From: Breoghania sp. L-A4
Lineage (GTDB): Bacteria > Pseudomonadota > Alphaproteobacteria > Rhizobiales > Stappiaceae
DNA: 64,000 nt
Assembly (NCBI RefSeq): GCF_003432385.1
Contig: NZ_CP031841.1
Span: 3,263,579 to 3,327,578, forward strand
Direction: 5' to 3'
The notes under the pieces were generated by a model. The model made no database searches and was not told the DNA's origin. It saw nothing but the letters and a program-made list of their open reading frames with translations. Within the stretch, counting starts at the first letter, position 1, and every line of letters begins with the position of its first letter. Shown here piece by piece: positions 8,676 to 20,501 of this stretch. A program made the translations under genes and the position numbers.

Positions 8676-10190
8676 TCACACCGGCGGCAGCAGATCCTCG
8701 GGTTCCTTGAAGATCTGGTAGCGCAGGGCGCCGATCAGGTTGAGCGGGCCATGCCGCTCACTCTCGTCATTGGCAGCCACGCGCGCGATCGCAACCGGCG
8801 CGGCCGCGTCCACGGCAGCGCGCTCATCGGTTTCACCGGCCTGACGGCCGGCAAAAAGCGGCGAGCGGCCCGCATCGGGCTGCGCCGCAAACGCGTTCAG
8901 ATAGGACGGATTGATCGGCCCGCGCGAGGCGGATGCATCATTGCGGAACAGAGCCTGGAAGGCCGAGGACGGCGCCGTCGCGCGCCAGGCGCTCGCGACC
9001 CGGTCACGCGGCTCCGCCGATGCGGAAGCCTGGCTGGATGACACCGGTACGGCCGTCGTGGACAGTCGTGCGAATTGATTGGGATCCTCTGCGGCGAGCA
9101 GCACCGCCGCATCGGAATTCGGCGCGGGCCTGAGCCCGGCGTTGGCATCATCGGCGACCGCATCGGCCGCATTCGAAGCCGGCGCCGCGCTGGCGACAAC
9201 CGTGTCGGCGGGATCGACGGGCGTCTCGCCGGGATCTTCGGCGCCGGCATCCGCATGCATGGCGGTCAACCGGTCCTGGAGGCCGGCGACGCTCTGCGAC
9301 AGAAACGCAAAGCCGCCCAGCGGCTCGGCGCGCGCGGCGGGAAATGTGGTCTTGTCATCCTCATCCGCCGATTTCGCCGCCATCACGGACGACGCGACCA
9401 CGGACGCAATCGCCAGCGGCGACACGGTGCCGGTGTCACTGGAAACGGCCTGAAGGATGTCGGCGGCGGCAACGGCCACCGGCTGAAGCGCATCGGAAAC
9501 AGTCGCCTTGGCGACCGGCATCGGAACGTCCTCACCCGCCGGGATCACCGCGGCATAGCGGGTCTGGGCCGGCGCGTCGTGCTGGCGCACCAGCTTGTCG
9601 TAGACTTCCGACGCGCTGCGGGCGTGACCGGACTTTTCGTAGAAGATCGAGCGGTTGGCCTTCGCCTGACGGGAGAACACGGTGTCGGCGCGCGCGTCCG
9701 GGTTGCCCTCGGCCATGCCGATCAGCCGCGAGGCCCCATTGGCGCCGAGAAAATGCGCGATATACAGCTCGCCGTTGGTCGGTTCGCGACCCAGCCGGTT
9801 CTCCAGATAGGCCCCGTTCTTGGCGGTCAGCTCACCGGCCATCACCGAGGCGATTTCCGGGTCCTTGCGCAGATCGAGGATTTCGCGCCGCCGCGCCGGA
9901 TCGCTCACACGATATTTGCCGTTGGCGCTGCGCGTGATGTCCTTGGCGTAATCGCCCAGCCCGTGCTGCGCGCCGCTCTGCTTCATGGTCTCGAGCCACG
10001 TGGACTCGATGAACTGGAACAGTCCCGTCGCGCTCGATGTCGGCGCCTTGGCGCTGACATTGAAATTGGATTCGCGCTCCGCGGTCTTGACCAGGTAGCC
10101 GAAATCGGCTCCCGTCGTCGTGCTGGCGGATTGAAACGCCAGTTCGATGCGAGACGCGATGGATGGAGAGGGGGCCACTTTCATGTTCAT
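8676..10190 (-). CDS. Lytic transglycosylase with long disordered tail
   Basis: Peptidoglycan-cleaving SLT-fold enzyme of 504 residues. The catalytic glutamate is probably residue 40 in AERESNF, followed by the SLT motif ATGLFQFIESTWL around 55-67. The domain continues to about residue 190 (NGELYIAHFLGANGASRLI). The remainder is alanine/proline/serine-rich and low-complexity, ending in a conserved-looking segment GALRYQIFKEPEDLLPPV. No clear signal peptide is seen, which is unusual for a cell-wall enzyme. Start at 10190 follows GAGGAGGCG. A CtrA box 66 bases upstream suggests cell-cycle control. Confidence 0.85.
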   Translation of the reverse strand: MNMKVAPSPSIASRIELAFQSASTTTGADFGYLVKTAERESNFNVSAKAPTSSATGLFQFIESTWLETMKQSGAQHGLGDYAKDITRSANGKYRVSDPARRREILDLRKDPEIASVMAGELTAKNGAYLENRLGREPTNGELYIAHFLGANGASRLIGMAEGNPDARADTVFSRQAKANRSIFYEKSGHARSASEVYDKLVRQHDAPAQTRYAAVIPAGEDVPMPVAKATVSDALQPVAVAAADILQAVSSDTGTVSPLAIASVVASSVMAAKSADEDDKTTFPAARAEPLGGFAFLSQSVAGLQDRLTAMHADAGAEDPGETPVDPADTVVASAAPASNAADAVADDANAGLRPAPNSDAAVLLAAEDPNQFARLSTTAVPVSSSQASASAEPRDRVASAWRATAPSSAFQALFRNDASASRGPINPSYLNAFAAQPDAGRSPLFAGRQAGETDERAAVDAAAPVAIARVAANDESERHGPLNLIGALRYQIFKEPEDLLPPV

Positions 10191-10255
10191 CGCCTCCTCG
10201 GGGCGATCGACGGATAAGGCTGGTTTAACATGCTTTTCACACTCGCCCCAACTCG

Positions 10256-10270
10256 TTAACAGACCGTTAA
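10256..10270. promoter_or_regulatory. CtrA-binding site (TTAA-N7-TTAA)
   Basis: TTAACAGACCGTTAAC is a perfect match to the CtrA box TTAA-N7-TTAAC. It lies between the divergent transglycosylase and maoC genes. A TATAAT hexamer for the plus strand begins two bases after it at 10272, so bound CtrA could block that promoter or activate the minus-strand one. Confidence 0.7.
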
Positions 10271-10348
10271 CTATAATGCGCAAATCGGCGGAGCACCGCC
10301 GTTGCGCGCTAACCCGTACGACCAACACGATGCCAGGGAGAGCGGCTG

Positions 10349-10822
10349 ATGCGCGGGCTTTATTTCGAGGAATTCGCGATCGGCGCGATGTTCGACCACA
10401 CCCTGCGGCGGACGGTGACGGAGATGGACAACATGCTGTTTTCCAACATGACTCTGAACCCGCAACCGCTGCACATCGACCGTCACTTCTGCGAGACTCA
10501 GACCGAATTCGGCCAGCCTTTGATGAATTCGCTGTTCACGCTGGGGCTGATGATCGGCATTTCCGTCAATGACACCACTATCGGCACGACAATCGCGAAT
10601 CTGGGCATGTCGGATGTGAAATTTCCCAATCCGCTGTTCCAGGGCGACACCGTACGCGTGACTACCGAGGTGCTCTCCAAGCGCGAATCCCGCTCCCGTC
10701 CGGACGCCGGAATCGTCGATTTCGAGCACAAGGCCTACAATCAGAACGATGTGCTGGTGGCCGTCTGCCGGCGCCAGGCCTTCATGAAGCGCCAGCCCGC
10801 GCCCGACGTAATGGAGGCCTAG
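10349..10822 (+). CDS. MaoC-like hot-dog dehydratase
   Basis: Single hot-dog-fold protein of 157 residues of the (R)-specific enoyl-CoA hydratase/MaoC family. The recognisable core is NMTLNPQPLHIDRHFCETQTEFGQPLMNSLFTLGL, with the catalytic Asp/His region. The gene starts behind GGGAG. It is followed, 5 bases after its stop, by a CitE-like CoA-ester lyase, a pairing common in Hyphomicrobiales and consistent with steps on branched C4-C5 CoA thioesters. The exact substrate cannot be assigned from sequence. Confidence 0.85.
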   Translation: MRGLYFEEFAIGAMFDHTLRRTVTEMDNMLFSNMTLNPQPLHIDRHFCETQTEFGQPLMNSLFTLGLMIGISVNDTTIGTTIANLGMSDVKFPNPLFQGDTVRVTTEVLSKRESRSRPDAGIVDFEHKAYNQNDVLVAVCRRQAFMKRQPAPDVMEA

Positions 10823-10827
10823 GCCGC

Positions 10828-11710
10828 ATGCGCTCCCTGCTCTTCAATCCCGGCGACAGCGCCCGCAAGATCGACAAGGGTCTTCAAAGCGGCGCCGATG
10901 TGCTGCTGATCGATCTCGAGGATTCCGTCGCCCTCTCCGCCAAGGTCGACGCGCGCCGCGTCACGGCGGACGTGCTGAAGGTCGCCATGCGGGAGGTTCT
11001 GCGTCCAAAGCTCTATGTGCGCGTCAACGCCTTCGACACCGGCCTGTGCGAGGACGATCTCGCCGCGGTCATGCCGCAGGCGCCCGATGGCATCATGCTG
11101 CCCAAATGCAGCTCCGGCCGTGACGTCGCCCGCCTCCACGCCATGCTCGCCGTGCACGAGGCGGAGGCCGGCCTGGAAGACGGCTCGACGGGCATTCTGG
11201 TGGTCGCAACCGAGACCGCCGCCTCGCTCTTCGGGCTGAACAGCTACGCAGGCGCGAGCCGGCGGCTCAAGGGCCTGAGCTGGGGGCGGAGGATCTGTCC
11301 GCCGATATCGGCGCGTCCGCCACCCGGGGTGACGACGGCCGCTTCGCCGCGCCCTTCGCGCTGGCGCGCAACCTGTGCCTGTTCGGCGCCGTGGCCGCCG
11401 AGGTGGCGCCCATCGACACGGTCTACACCAACTTCCGCGACACCGAGGGCCTTCGGCGGGAATGCATCGAGGCAGCGCGCGACGGTTTCGTCGCCAAGAT
11501 GGCGATCCACCCGCGCAGGTGCCGGTCATCAACGAGGCGTTCACGCCGGATGAGTCCGACATCGCCCGCGCCCGCGCCATCGTCGATGCATTTGCCGGAA
11601 CGCCCGGCGCCGGCGTCATCGGCGTCGACGGCGAGATGCTCGACCGCCCCCACCTCAAGCGCGCCGAGAAGACCCTCGAGCGCGCCCGCCTCGCGGGCAG
11701 GACCGCATGA
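10828..11710 (+). CDS. HpcH/HpaI (CitE-like) CoA-ester lyase, two apparent frameshifts
   Basis: TIM-barrel lyase of the citrate lyase beta/malyl-CoA lyase group. The N-terminal RSLLFNPGDSARKIDKGLQSGADVLLIDLEDSVA is canonical. Two breaks are seen: near 11282-11286, where GGGGG should probably be GGGGGG, and near 11514. Reading through gives EDLSADIGASATR, VAPIDTVYTNFRD and MAIHPRQVPVINEAF, the usual C-terminal sequence. The whole protein would be about 293 residues. It is co-transcribed with the MaoC gene. Depending on substrate it may act as a malyl-CoA lyase or thioesterase. Confidence 0.85.
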
Positions 11711-11794
11711 TCGCTGGAATGGCGAACGAAAACGGGCGCATGGACCACGCCACGTGCCCGTTTCATTTCATATGAAGCGGCCCTGATCGAGGGG

Positions 11795-12421
11795 TTACGC
11801 GCCGCCGGCGTTTCCGCCGCCGCCCGCCGGGCGCGCCATCTGGAAGACGCTGTCGACAATCGAGTAATCCTTGTAGCCAAGGCGCGCCAACGGCTTCAGC
11901 TCGGTGATGTCGACCATGCCGTCATGGATGAAGGCATCGTCGATGTGGATGCCCACGACCTGGCCCATCACCATCCAGCGATCGACATCCTTGCCGTCCA
12001 CATCCTTGAGGTGAATGGTCTGCAGATGCTTGCACTCCATCGCCACCGGCGTTTCCGCGACACGCGGCGCCTTGACCATGGTGCACGGCGCCTGCGTCAA
12101 TCCGGCCAGCTCGAATTCGGAAACCCCGTGCCCGGCCGGGGCCGAGGTGGCGTTGACGGCTTCGCGCAGGTCCCAGGTGGCGAGATTGCAGACGAACTCA
12201 CCCGTCTCCGCGACGTTCTGCACGCTGTCCTTCCAGCCCGTCGACGAGAAGATGACGATGTGCGGATTGTCGCTGATCGCGTTGAAGAAGCTGTAGGGCG
12301 CCAGATTCGGCCGCCCCTCGGCATCGAGCGAGGAGATCCAGCCGATCGGGCGCGGGGCGACCAGCGCCTTGAACGGGTCATGGCGAAGGCCGTGGGCATT
12401 TATCGCTGCGTCATAAAACAT
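11795..12421 (-). CDS. Flavin reductase-like FMN-binding protein
   Basis: The 208-residue split-barrel flavoprotein carries PFKALVAPRPIGWISSLDAEGRPNLAPYSFFN at residues 16-48, the FMN-binding signature of the flavin reductase-like family. Start at ATG 12421 (MFYDAAINAHG). It lies 10 bases after the stop of a nitroreductase on the same strand, so the two flavoproteins form a small operon. It may supply reduced flavin or act on small aromatic or nitro compounds; no substrate is evident. Confidence 0.88.
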   Translation of the reverse strand: MFYDAAINAHGLRHDPFKALVAPRPIGWISSLDAEGRPNLAPYSFFNAISDNPHIVIFSSTGWKDSVQNVAETGEFVCNLATWDLREAVNATSAPAGHGVSEFELAGLTQAPCTMVKAPRVAETPVAMECKHLQTIHLKDVDGKDVDRWMVMGQVVGIHIDDAFIHDGMVDITELKPLARLGYKDYSIVDSVFQMARPAGGGGNAGGA

Positions 12422-12431
12422 GGCGGTGAGA

Positions 12432-13004
12432 TCAGTCCTTCGACCAGTGGGTGGTGAGAGCGTCGATATCGGGCCGGGGCCGCTCGAACGGCGGCTCCTT
12501 GGGCGTGCCGATATGAATGAATCCGGCGAAGCGCTCGCCGTCGCGCAAGCCCAGCAACGCCGCGGCTTCCGCGTCATGCGCGTACCACTCGGTGAGCCAC
12601 TGCGAGACGAACCCCAGGGCGTGCGCCGCCGTGGCCAGGTTCATGCACACGGCGCCGGCGGAGAGCTCCTGCTCCCAGACAGGAATCTTGGCATGCTGCG
12701 AGGCGGTGGACACCACGCCGATGACCAGCGGCGCGCGCGACAGCCGGGTGCGTTCCTGCTCCTGCTGGGCGGCGTCCAGATCCGGCTCGCGCGCCAGCCT
12801 CAACGCGCACAACGCCTCGCCGGCCTCCGTGCGAGCATCGCCCTGAAACACGATGAAGCGCCACGGCGCCAGTTTGCCGTGGTCGGGCACCCGCGCGCCG
12901 ATGGTCAGAAGCCGGCGCAGCTGTTCGGCGTCGGGACCGGGGTCGCCGAGATTGACTGCGGGAATCGAGCGGCGGGTAAGAAGTAGGTCCAGAGCGTCTG
13001 GCAT
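12432..13004 (-). CDS. Nitroreductase-family protein (YdjA-like)
   Basis: FMN-dependent oxidoreductase of 190 residues. The N-terminal LLTRRSIPAVNLGDPGPDAEQLRRLLTIGARVPDHGKLAPWRF matches the YdjA type, a compact nitroreductase with the flavin-binding RRS motif. The C-terminus has FIHIGTPKEPP, typical of this group. It precedes the flavin reductase gene by 10 bases. The role is presumably NAD(P)H-dependent reduction of nitro or quinone compounds. Confidence 0.9.
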   Translation of the reverse strand: MPDALDLLLTRRSIPAVNLGDPGPDAEQLRRLLTIGARVPDHGKLAPWRFIVFQGDARTEAGEALCALRLAREPDLDAAQQEQERTRLSRAPLVIGVVSTASQHAKIPVWEQELSAGAVCMNLATAAHALGFVSQWLTEWYAHDAEAAALLGLRDGERFAGFIHIGTPKEPPFERPRPDIDALTTHWSKD

Positions 13005-13250
13005 GATATCACGTCGCCTTCGTGTTGCTGGCCGAGCCGGCCATCGGGTCTTGGGGTTGCGGGCCGGATCGGGCCGCTGAAACGGATGCCAAGAGGCGGG
13101 ATTTTCGCTAAAATCCCGTTTGCGCCGGGTGTCTGATGGCGATCGGTGGGCGACGCATAGGAGCCGACCCCTTTACGGGTGGCCGGGAATGCTGTCAATG
13201 GTGGCGGATCGGGGCTTGAATTCGCCATGATTTTAGGGCTCACAGGAGAT

Positions 13251-14395
13251 ATGTGCGAGAACATGTTTTACAAGCCGGCCCGCGCCGCCTCTCCGTCCGC
13301 TCTTCTGGTCTGGCTTGCGTCGACGGCACGCATGATGGTCACGATGGCGCTGTTGCTCGTGGCGGGCATCGCCATCGTCACGGCGCACGGCAGCGCCGCG
13401 CACAAGGCGGCGGCCCAGCCCCGGCGCAGGCGGCCATCGCGAAGACGCCGGATGCCGCGCGGACGGCCCCGCAGCCGACACGGCTCGCTCTGGACGACAC
13501 TGCGGCCGCGCCGACGACGCTCGACGATCTCTTCAGCACCCCCGCCGTGCGTTTCTCGAATGAAGCGCCCACCGAGCCCCTGCCCTACGCGCCCAGCGGC
13601 AGCGACGCCCCGGACGAATCCACCCACGCGCCCCTTTACTTGTCCGCACGGCTGATGCCGGACGGACCCAAGATCGACAGCGGCGTGATCTGGCGCGTTT
13701 ATTCCGATGCGGTGGACACCAGCGGCCGGCTCGAACTTCTGGCCACCGCCACGGGCGGCGCAACGCAGTTCGCCCTCGATCCCGGCACCTATCTGGTGCA
13801 CGCCGCCTACGGCCATGCCGGGACCACGCGGCGGATCACCATCAGCAAGATGGGGCACGCGGAATCCGTGGTGCTCAACGCGGGCGGGCTGAAGCTCAAT
13901 GCCGTCGTCGCGAAAACGATCCCGCTGGTCAGCGACGATCTGCGTTTCGACATCTATGAGATGGATTTCGATGAACGCGGCGAGCGGCGCGTGGTCGCGC
14001 GCGACATCCGACCCGCGTCCATTCTGCGTCTCAATGTGGGCACCTACCACGTGGTCAGCCGCTACGGAGATGTCAACGCCACGGTGCGCGCCGACATCCG
14101 CGTGGAGCCGGGCAAGCTGACCGAGGCGACGATCTATCACAACGCCGCGCGCGTCACGCTGAAGCTGGTCAATGAGACCGGCGGCGAGGCGCTCGCCAAC
14201 ACCACATGGTCCGTGCTGACGCCGGGCGGCGACGCCGTGGTCGACGGCACCGGCGCCTTCCCCAGCTATGTGCTGGCCGCGGGCACCTACACCGTCATCG
14301 CGCGCAACATGGACAAGATCTACACCCGCGAGTTCGAGGTGGATTCAGGGCGCGACAGCGAGGTCGAGGTCAAGACGACGGTCGCGACCAACTGA
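13251..14395 (+). CDS. Anchored beta-rich envelope protein of unknown function, one apparent frameshift
   Basis: N-terminal membrane anchor (ALLVWLASTARMMVTMALLLVAGIAIV), a short Ala/Pro linker, then about 270 residues of repeated beta-sandwich-like segments with a recurring pattern ending in GTYLVHAAYGH, GTYHVVSRYGD and GTYTVIARNMD. This suggests three related carboxypeptidase-regulatory-like modules. The frame breaks near 13420, where one base seems missing from a C run. ATG 13251 follows AGGAG closely; ATG 13263 or 13227 are alternatives. No named function; probably a periplasm-facing structural or binding protein. Confidence 0.7.
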
Positions 14396-14442
14396 TCGCG
14401 ACGCATCGCGTCACCCTGATCTGCGCCCCGGGGCCGCCGCGC

Positions 14443-16401
14443 CTACGCCTCGCGCTTGATGTCCGGCGCGATCGCCTCATCGGTCAGCGCCGCCAGCGCG
14501 GCGTCCAGCGTCATGGACGTCTGGTCCTTGGAGCCGAGACGGCGGATGTTGACGGTGCCCTCTTCGGCCTCACGATTGCCGCAGACGAGGATCACCGGCA
14601 CCTTGGCGAGCGAGTGCTCGCGCACCTTGTAGTTGATCTTCTCGTTGCGGATATCCGCTTCCGCGCGCAGGCCCGCCTTGCGCAGCTTGGCCAGCACCTT
14701 GAGCGCATAGTCGTCCGCATCCTGGGTAATCGTGGTCACGACAACCTGCTGCGGCGCCAGCCACAGCGGGAAATGACCGGCGTAGTTCTCGATGAGAATG
14801 CCCAGGAAGCGCTCCATGGAGCCGCAGATGGCGCGGTGGATCATCACCGGCGTCTTCTTCTCGCCGTCGCTGTCCACATAGAAGGCGCCGAAGCGCTCCG
14901 GCAGGTTGAAGTCCACCTGCGTGGTGCCGCACTGCCATTCGCGGCCGATGGCGTCGCGCAGGGTGTATTCGAACTTCGGTCCATAGAAGGCTCCCTCGCC
15001 CGGCAGGATGTCGGTCTTGATCCGGCCTTCGGACTTCGCCTCGATCTGCTTGAGCACATCGGTCATCACCGCTTCCGCGTGATCCCACAGCTCATCCGAG
15101 CCGACGCGCTTTTCCGGCCGGGTCGACAGCTTGACCACGATCTCGTCAAAGCCGAAGTCCTTGTAGACCGACAGGATCAGATCGTTGATCTTCAGGCACT
15201 CGTCGGCCATCTGCGCGTCGGTGCAGAAGATATGCGCGTCGTCCTGGGTGAAGCCGCGCACGCGCATCAGCCCGTGCATGGCGCCCGAGGGCTCGTAACG
15301 GTGCACCATGCCGAACTCGGCCATGCGCAGCGGCAGATCGCGGTAGCTCTTGAGCCCGTGCTTGAAGATCTGCACGTGGCCGGGGCAGTTCATCGGCTTG
15401 AGCGCGAAGACGCGGTCGTCCTCGGCTTCGGTGTCGGCGCACTGCACGGAGAACATGTTCTCCTTGTACCAGCCCCAGTGGCCCGAGGTTTCCCACAGCG
15501 AGGTGTGCAGCACCTGCGGCGCGTTGACCTCCTCGTAGTCGTTGATCAGCCGCCGGCGCATGTAGGCGACCAGGCTCTGGAAGATGCTCCAGCCCTTGCC
15601 GTGCCAGAAGACGACGCCCGGGCCCTCTTCCTGGAAATGGAACAGGTCCATCTCGCGGCCCAGCCGGCGATGGTCGCGCTTCTCGGCTTCCTCCAGCATG
15701 TGGAGATAGGCCTTGAGCTCCTTGTCGTTGGCCCAGGCGGTGCCGTAGATGCGCGTCAGCATGGCGTTGTTGGAATCACCGCGCCAATAGGCCCCGGCCA
15801 CCTTCATCAGCTTGAAGTCGTTGCCGACCTGGCGCGTGCTCGCCATGTGCGGCCCGCGGCACAGATCCAGCCAGGCGCCCTGCCGATAGATCTTCAGGCT
15901 CTGATCTTCGGGAATCGCGTCGATCAGCTCGACCTTGTAGCTCTCGCCCTTCTCCGCGAAATAGGCCTTCGCCTCGTCGCGCGACCACACTTCCTTGGTA
16001 AACACATCGCCGCGCTGGATGATCTCGCGCATCTTCTTCTCGATGACCGGCAGGTCCTCGGGCGTGAACGGCTCGTTGCGGGCGAAATCGTAATAGAATC
16101 CGTTCTCGATGACGGGTCCGATGGTCACCTGGGTGCCCGGCCACAGTTCCTGCACCGCTTCCGCCATCACATGCGCCGCATCGTGGCGGATCAGCTCAAG
16201 CGCGCGGGGGTCGTCGCGGGTGACGATCTCGATCTTCGCGTCCGCCTCGATCGGATCGGACAGATCGCGCAGCTCGCCGTCCACGGTCATGGCGACGGAT
16301 TTCTTCAAAAGCGATTTGGAAATGCCCTCGGCGATCGCCGCGCCGGTCACACCGGAGTCGAATTCGCGCACGGATCCATCGGGAAAGGTCAGGTTGATCA
16401 T
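14443..16401 (-). CDS. thrS: Threonine--tRNA ligase
   Basis: Class II aminoacyl-tRNA synthetase of 652 residues, full length. Domains in order: TGS (1-60), the second additional domain for editing ([12 protein letters not shown] with zinc-type histidines at about 74-78), catalytic core with [15 protein letters not shown] around 330 (zinc-binding cysteine) and the class II motifs [13 protein letters not shown] and [16 protein letters not shown], and a C-terminal anticodon-binding domain from about 545. The start follows AGGAGAGAACG. The gene stands alone. Confidence 0.97.
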   Translation of the reverse strand: MINLTFPDGSVREFDSGVTGAAIAEGISKSLLKKSVAMTVDGELRDLSDPIEADAKIEIVTRDDPRALELIRHDAAHVMAEAVQELWPGTQVTIGPVIENGFYYDFARNEPFTPEDLPVIEKKMREIIQRGDVFTKEVWSRDEAKAYFAEKGESYKVELIDAIPEDQSLKIYRQGAWLDLCRGPHMASTRQVGNDFKLMKVAGAYWRGDSNNAMLTRIYGTAWANDKELKAYLHMLEEAEKRDHRRLGREMDLFHFQEEGPGVVFWHGKGWSIFQSLVAYMRRRLINDYEEVNAPQVLHTSLWETSGHWGWYKENMFSVQCADTEAEDDRVFALKPMNCPGHVQIFKHGLKSYRDLPLRMAEFGMVHRYEPSGAMHGLMRVRGFTQDDAHIFCTDAQMADECLKINDLILSVYKDFGFDEIVVKLSTRPEKRVGSDELWDHAEAVMTDVLKQIEAKSEGRIKTDILPGEGAFYGPKFEYTLRDAIGREWQCGTTQVDFNLPERFGAFYVDSDGEKKTPVMIHRAICGSMERFLGILIENYAGHFPLWLAPQQVVVTTITQDADDYALKVLAKLRKAGLRAEADIRNEKINYKVREHSLAKVPVILVCGNREAEEGTVNIRRLGSKDQTSMTLDAALAALTDEAIAPDIKREA

Positions 16402-16567
16402 CGTTCTCTCCTGCTCACTCCCGCAAACGAGTGCGGGTAAGCGTTGATTGCTTTAGTCGAGCCCCAAATAAGCGAATTGAGCTGAAGGAGCAATACAGCG
16501 GAACCGCAGAGCCTCCGTTCTGACACAGCAACCGCTTCACCAAGTAGGCATTACCAACGAAACTTCG

Positions 16568-16771
16568 TTATTCGCACATGCCGAATTTTCTGAGAATTCG
16601 CTTTACATCCGGCACGGCGAAAAAGCCGATCACCCCACCGAGAACCATGAAAACCAGAGCACCCCGAATGCCTCCAAAGCCACCTACTATTCCAGTGCCC
16701 CCTCCAAGGACCGCCCCTAACACCACACCAAAAAAAATGCCAACAAGCCTATTTATCATAGCAAAACTCAT
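16568..16771 (-). CDS. Small glycine-rich membrane protein
   Basis: A 67-residue protein with two hydrophobic, glycine-zipper helices (VGIFFGVVLGAVLGGGTGIVGGFGG and GALVFMVLGGVIGFFAV), then a short basic tail VKRILRKFGMCE. The helices pack GxxxG motifs. It sits in an AT-rich patch between thrS and the CPA2 antiporter. No strong ribosome site is seen. Family not recognised. Confidence 0.6.
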   Translation of the reverse strand: MSFAMINRLVGIFFGVVLGAVLGGGTGIVGGFGGIRGALVFMVLGGVIGFFAVPDVKRILRKFGMCE

Positions 16772-16826
16772 CTCATATAAATTATTATTATCAATAACTT
16801 ATTTGAATTTATTCGATCAATCAAGT

Positions 16827-17042
16827 TCATCGAATTTCTATCCACAGTGCCAGATCCACATGGATGCGAACTGCAACACTGAACGCGTGCAAGCACTCCT
16901 CCGCGAAAAGACACTCCACACCACGGATGAGCCTCTGGATCAATCCGTCTAAAACGACATCCTTTGCCTCCTCCTCAAAATCGACGCAGTACAGCCCGTT
17001 GCCAACAAAATAGCCTACGAGCACATTGCTCTCACCTGCATA
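16827..17042 (-). CDS. Possible 71-residue hypothetical protein
   Basis: A frame starting MYAGESNVLVGYFVGNGL and ending LALWIEIR, with an acidic centre (DFEEEAKDVV). It lies in the same AT-rich patch as the small membrane protein at 16568. Ribosome site is poor and no family is recognised. It could be a remnant. Low certainty. Confidence 0.25.
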   Translation of the reverse strand, partial: YAGESNVLVGYFVGNGLYCVDFEEEAKDVVLDGLIQRLIRGVECLFAEECLHAFSVAVRIHVDLALWIEIR

Positions 17043-17176
17043 CATCTGCTGGCCCCGGCGACGCTCATTCCTGCGGTGAGCGCGACCCGTTTCCACGTCC
17101 CCGCAAGGGTTGAGGCGCGAGCGGCGGGAATCGCGCACAATGTGTCCAAACCGGTCATAAAAGCCTGGAGAGTCCC

Positions 17177-18972
17177 GTGTCCTGGTACACCCCCGATCAC
17201 ATCGAACTGCTGTTCTGGGAAGCACTGGCGCTGATCATTGCCGCCTGCATGCTGGTGCCGCTGTTCCGGCGTCTGGGATTGGGCACCGTGCTTGGCTATC
17301 TCGCGGCCGGCGTCGGCGTCGGATCGACGGTCAATCTCAGCCTCAACGTCCACCCGAGGAGCTGCTGCATTTCGCCGAATTCGGCGTGGTGCTGTTCCTC
17401 TTCGTCATCGGGCTGGAGCTCAAGCCCTCGAACCTGTGGGACATGCGGCGCGGAATCTTCGGCCTCGGCCTCGCCCAGGTTCTGGTCTGCGGCGTGGTGC
17501 TCGCCGCCGCGCCGCTGGCCTTCGGATTGTCATGGCAGGCAAGTCTCGTCATCGGTCTCGGCCTGGCCCTGTCCTCGACCGCCCAGGTGATGCAGACCCT
17601 GGACGAGAGCGGCGAGCGGCTGGCGCCGCACGGCCGCGCCGCCTTCGCGATTCTGCTGTTTCAGGATCTGGCCATCGTGCCGCTGCTGCTTCTGGTGCAA
17701 CTGATGGCGCCGGGCAGCGCCGAGCCGAGCCTTGTTGAGAGCCTCACCAACGCCGGCATCGCGATTGCAGCGATTCTCCTGCTGATCATTGTCGGCCGCT
17801 ATCTGCTCGACCCTATGTTCAGCCTGCTGGCGAAAACACGCCTGCCCGAAATCATGACCGCCAGCGCGCTCGGCGTCGTCATCGCCGCCGCCCTGATCAT
17901 GGACATCGCCGGCATGTCCTACGCCATGGGCGCCTTTCTCGCCGGCGTCTTGCTGGCCGAATCCTCCTACCGGCACGAGATCGAGGCCAATATCGAGCCG
18001 TTCCGCGGGCTGTTTCTTGGCCTGTTTTTCATGGCGGTGGGCATCTCGCTCGACCTGCGGGTCGTCGCGGACAACTGGCTGATCGTGCTCATCGCCGTGC
18101 CCGCGCTGATGGCGCTGAAGGGCGTGACGATCTATGCCGTCGCGCGCGCCGGAAAACTGACCCATCCGACGTCGGTCAAAACCTCCCTGGCGCTCGCCCA
18201 GCACGGCGAATTCGGCTTTGTCCTCTTCTCCTCGGCCGCCTCCCTCGCGGTACTGCCCCTGGAGACCGCCTCGATCCTCATCGCCATCATCACCTTCTCG
18301 ATGGCCCTGTCGCCGATGGTCGAGCGCCTGCGCCCGCTGCTCATCCGCTCCGAGGCTCCCGACACCATCGACGAGGACTTCTCCGACGCCGGCGGCAGCG
18401 TGCTGATCATCGGCTTTGGCCGGGTGGGGCAGATCGTGGCGCAGCCGCTGCTCGCCACCGGCGTTTCCGTCACCATCATCGACAATGACGCCGAGCGCGT
18501 CCGCGAAGCGCGGCGATTCGGCTCGCGCGTGCATTTCGGCGACGGAACCCGGCGCGACGTGCTGCGCGCCGCCGGCGCGGCCAGCGCCGATCTCATCGCC
18601 ATCTGCAGCAACTGCCACACACAGACCAGCGCGATGATCCGCCTCATCAGGCACGAGTTCCCGCAGGCCAGGCTGATCGCGCGCACCTACGACCGCATCC
18701 ACGCGATCCAGGTCGCCGATCTGGGGCTGCACGCGGAGGTGCGCGAGACCTTTGAATCCGCGATCCTGCTCGGCGGCCACGCGCTCGCCGCCCTCGGTCA
18801 GCCGCAGGAGCGGATCGACGAACTGCTTCTCGACCTGCGCCAGCGCGACGCCGAGCGCCTGCGCGAACAGGCCCGCATCGCCGCCGCCGCCGCCGGCCGC
18901 GAAGACGCCATCAACAAGATCCGCCCCGAGCCGCTGCGCCGGGCCGCCAAGAGACCGGCGATTCCGGAGTAG
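17177..18972 (+). CDS. CPA2 (KefB-type) cation:proton antiporter with TrkA-N domain, one apparent frameshift
   Basis: Inner-membrane monovalent cation/H+ antiporter. The GTG start at 17177 follows GGAG by 8 bases and gives WYTPDHIELLFWEALALIIAACMLVPLFRRLGLGTVLGYLAAG. The frame breaks near 17354; the next frame continues EELLHFAEFGVVLFLFVIGLEL through about 12 membrane helices. The cytoplasmic Rossmann TrkA-N domain (VLIIGFGRVGQIVAQPLLATG ...) follows from about residue 413. It resembles KefB/KefC potassium efflux proteins regulated by NAD(H) or glutathione adducts. No ancillary KefF/KefG gene is adjacent. Confidence 0.9.
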
Positions 18973-18986
18973 CGCCCGGCTCGTCC

Positions 18987-20473
<1,487 letters not shown>

Positions 20474-20501
20474 GGGCGGGACTTCCTTAAAACTCAGACC
20501 G

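Noticed and set aside
11276-11290. Programmed frameshifting in the CoA lyase gene
   Set aside because: No slippery heptamer with downstream structure, and the same kind of one-base loss occurs in many unrelated genes.
14206-16440. A 744-codon plus-strand frame opposite thrS
   Set aside because: Low-complexity composition and complete overlap with a well-supported tRNA synthetase.
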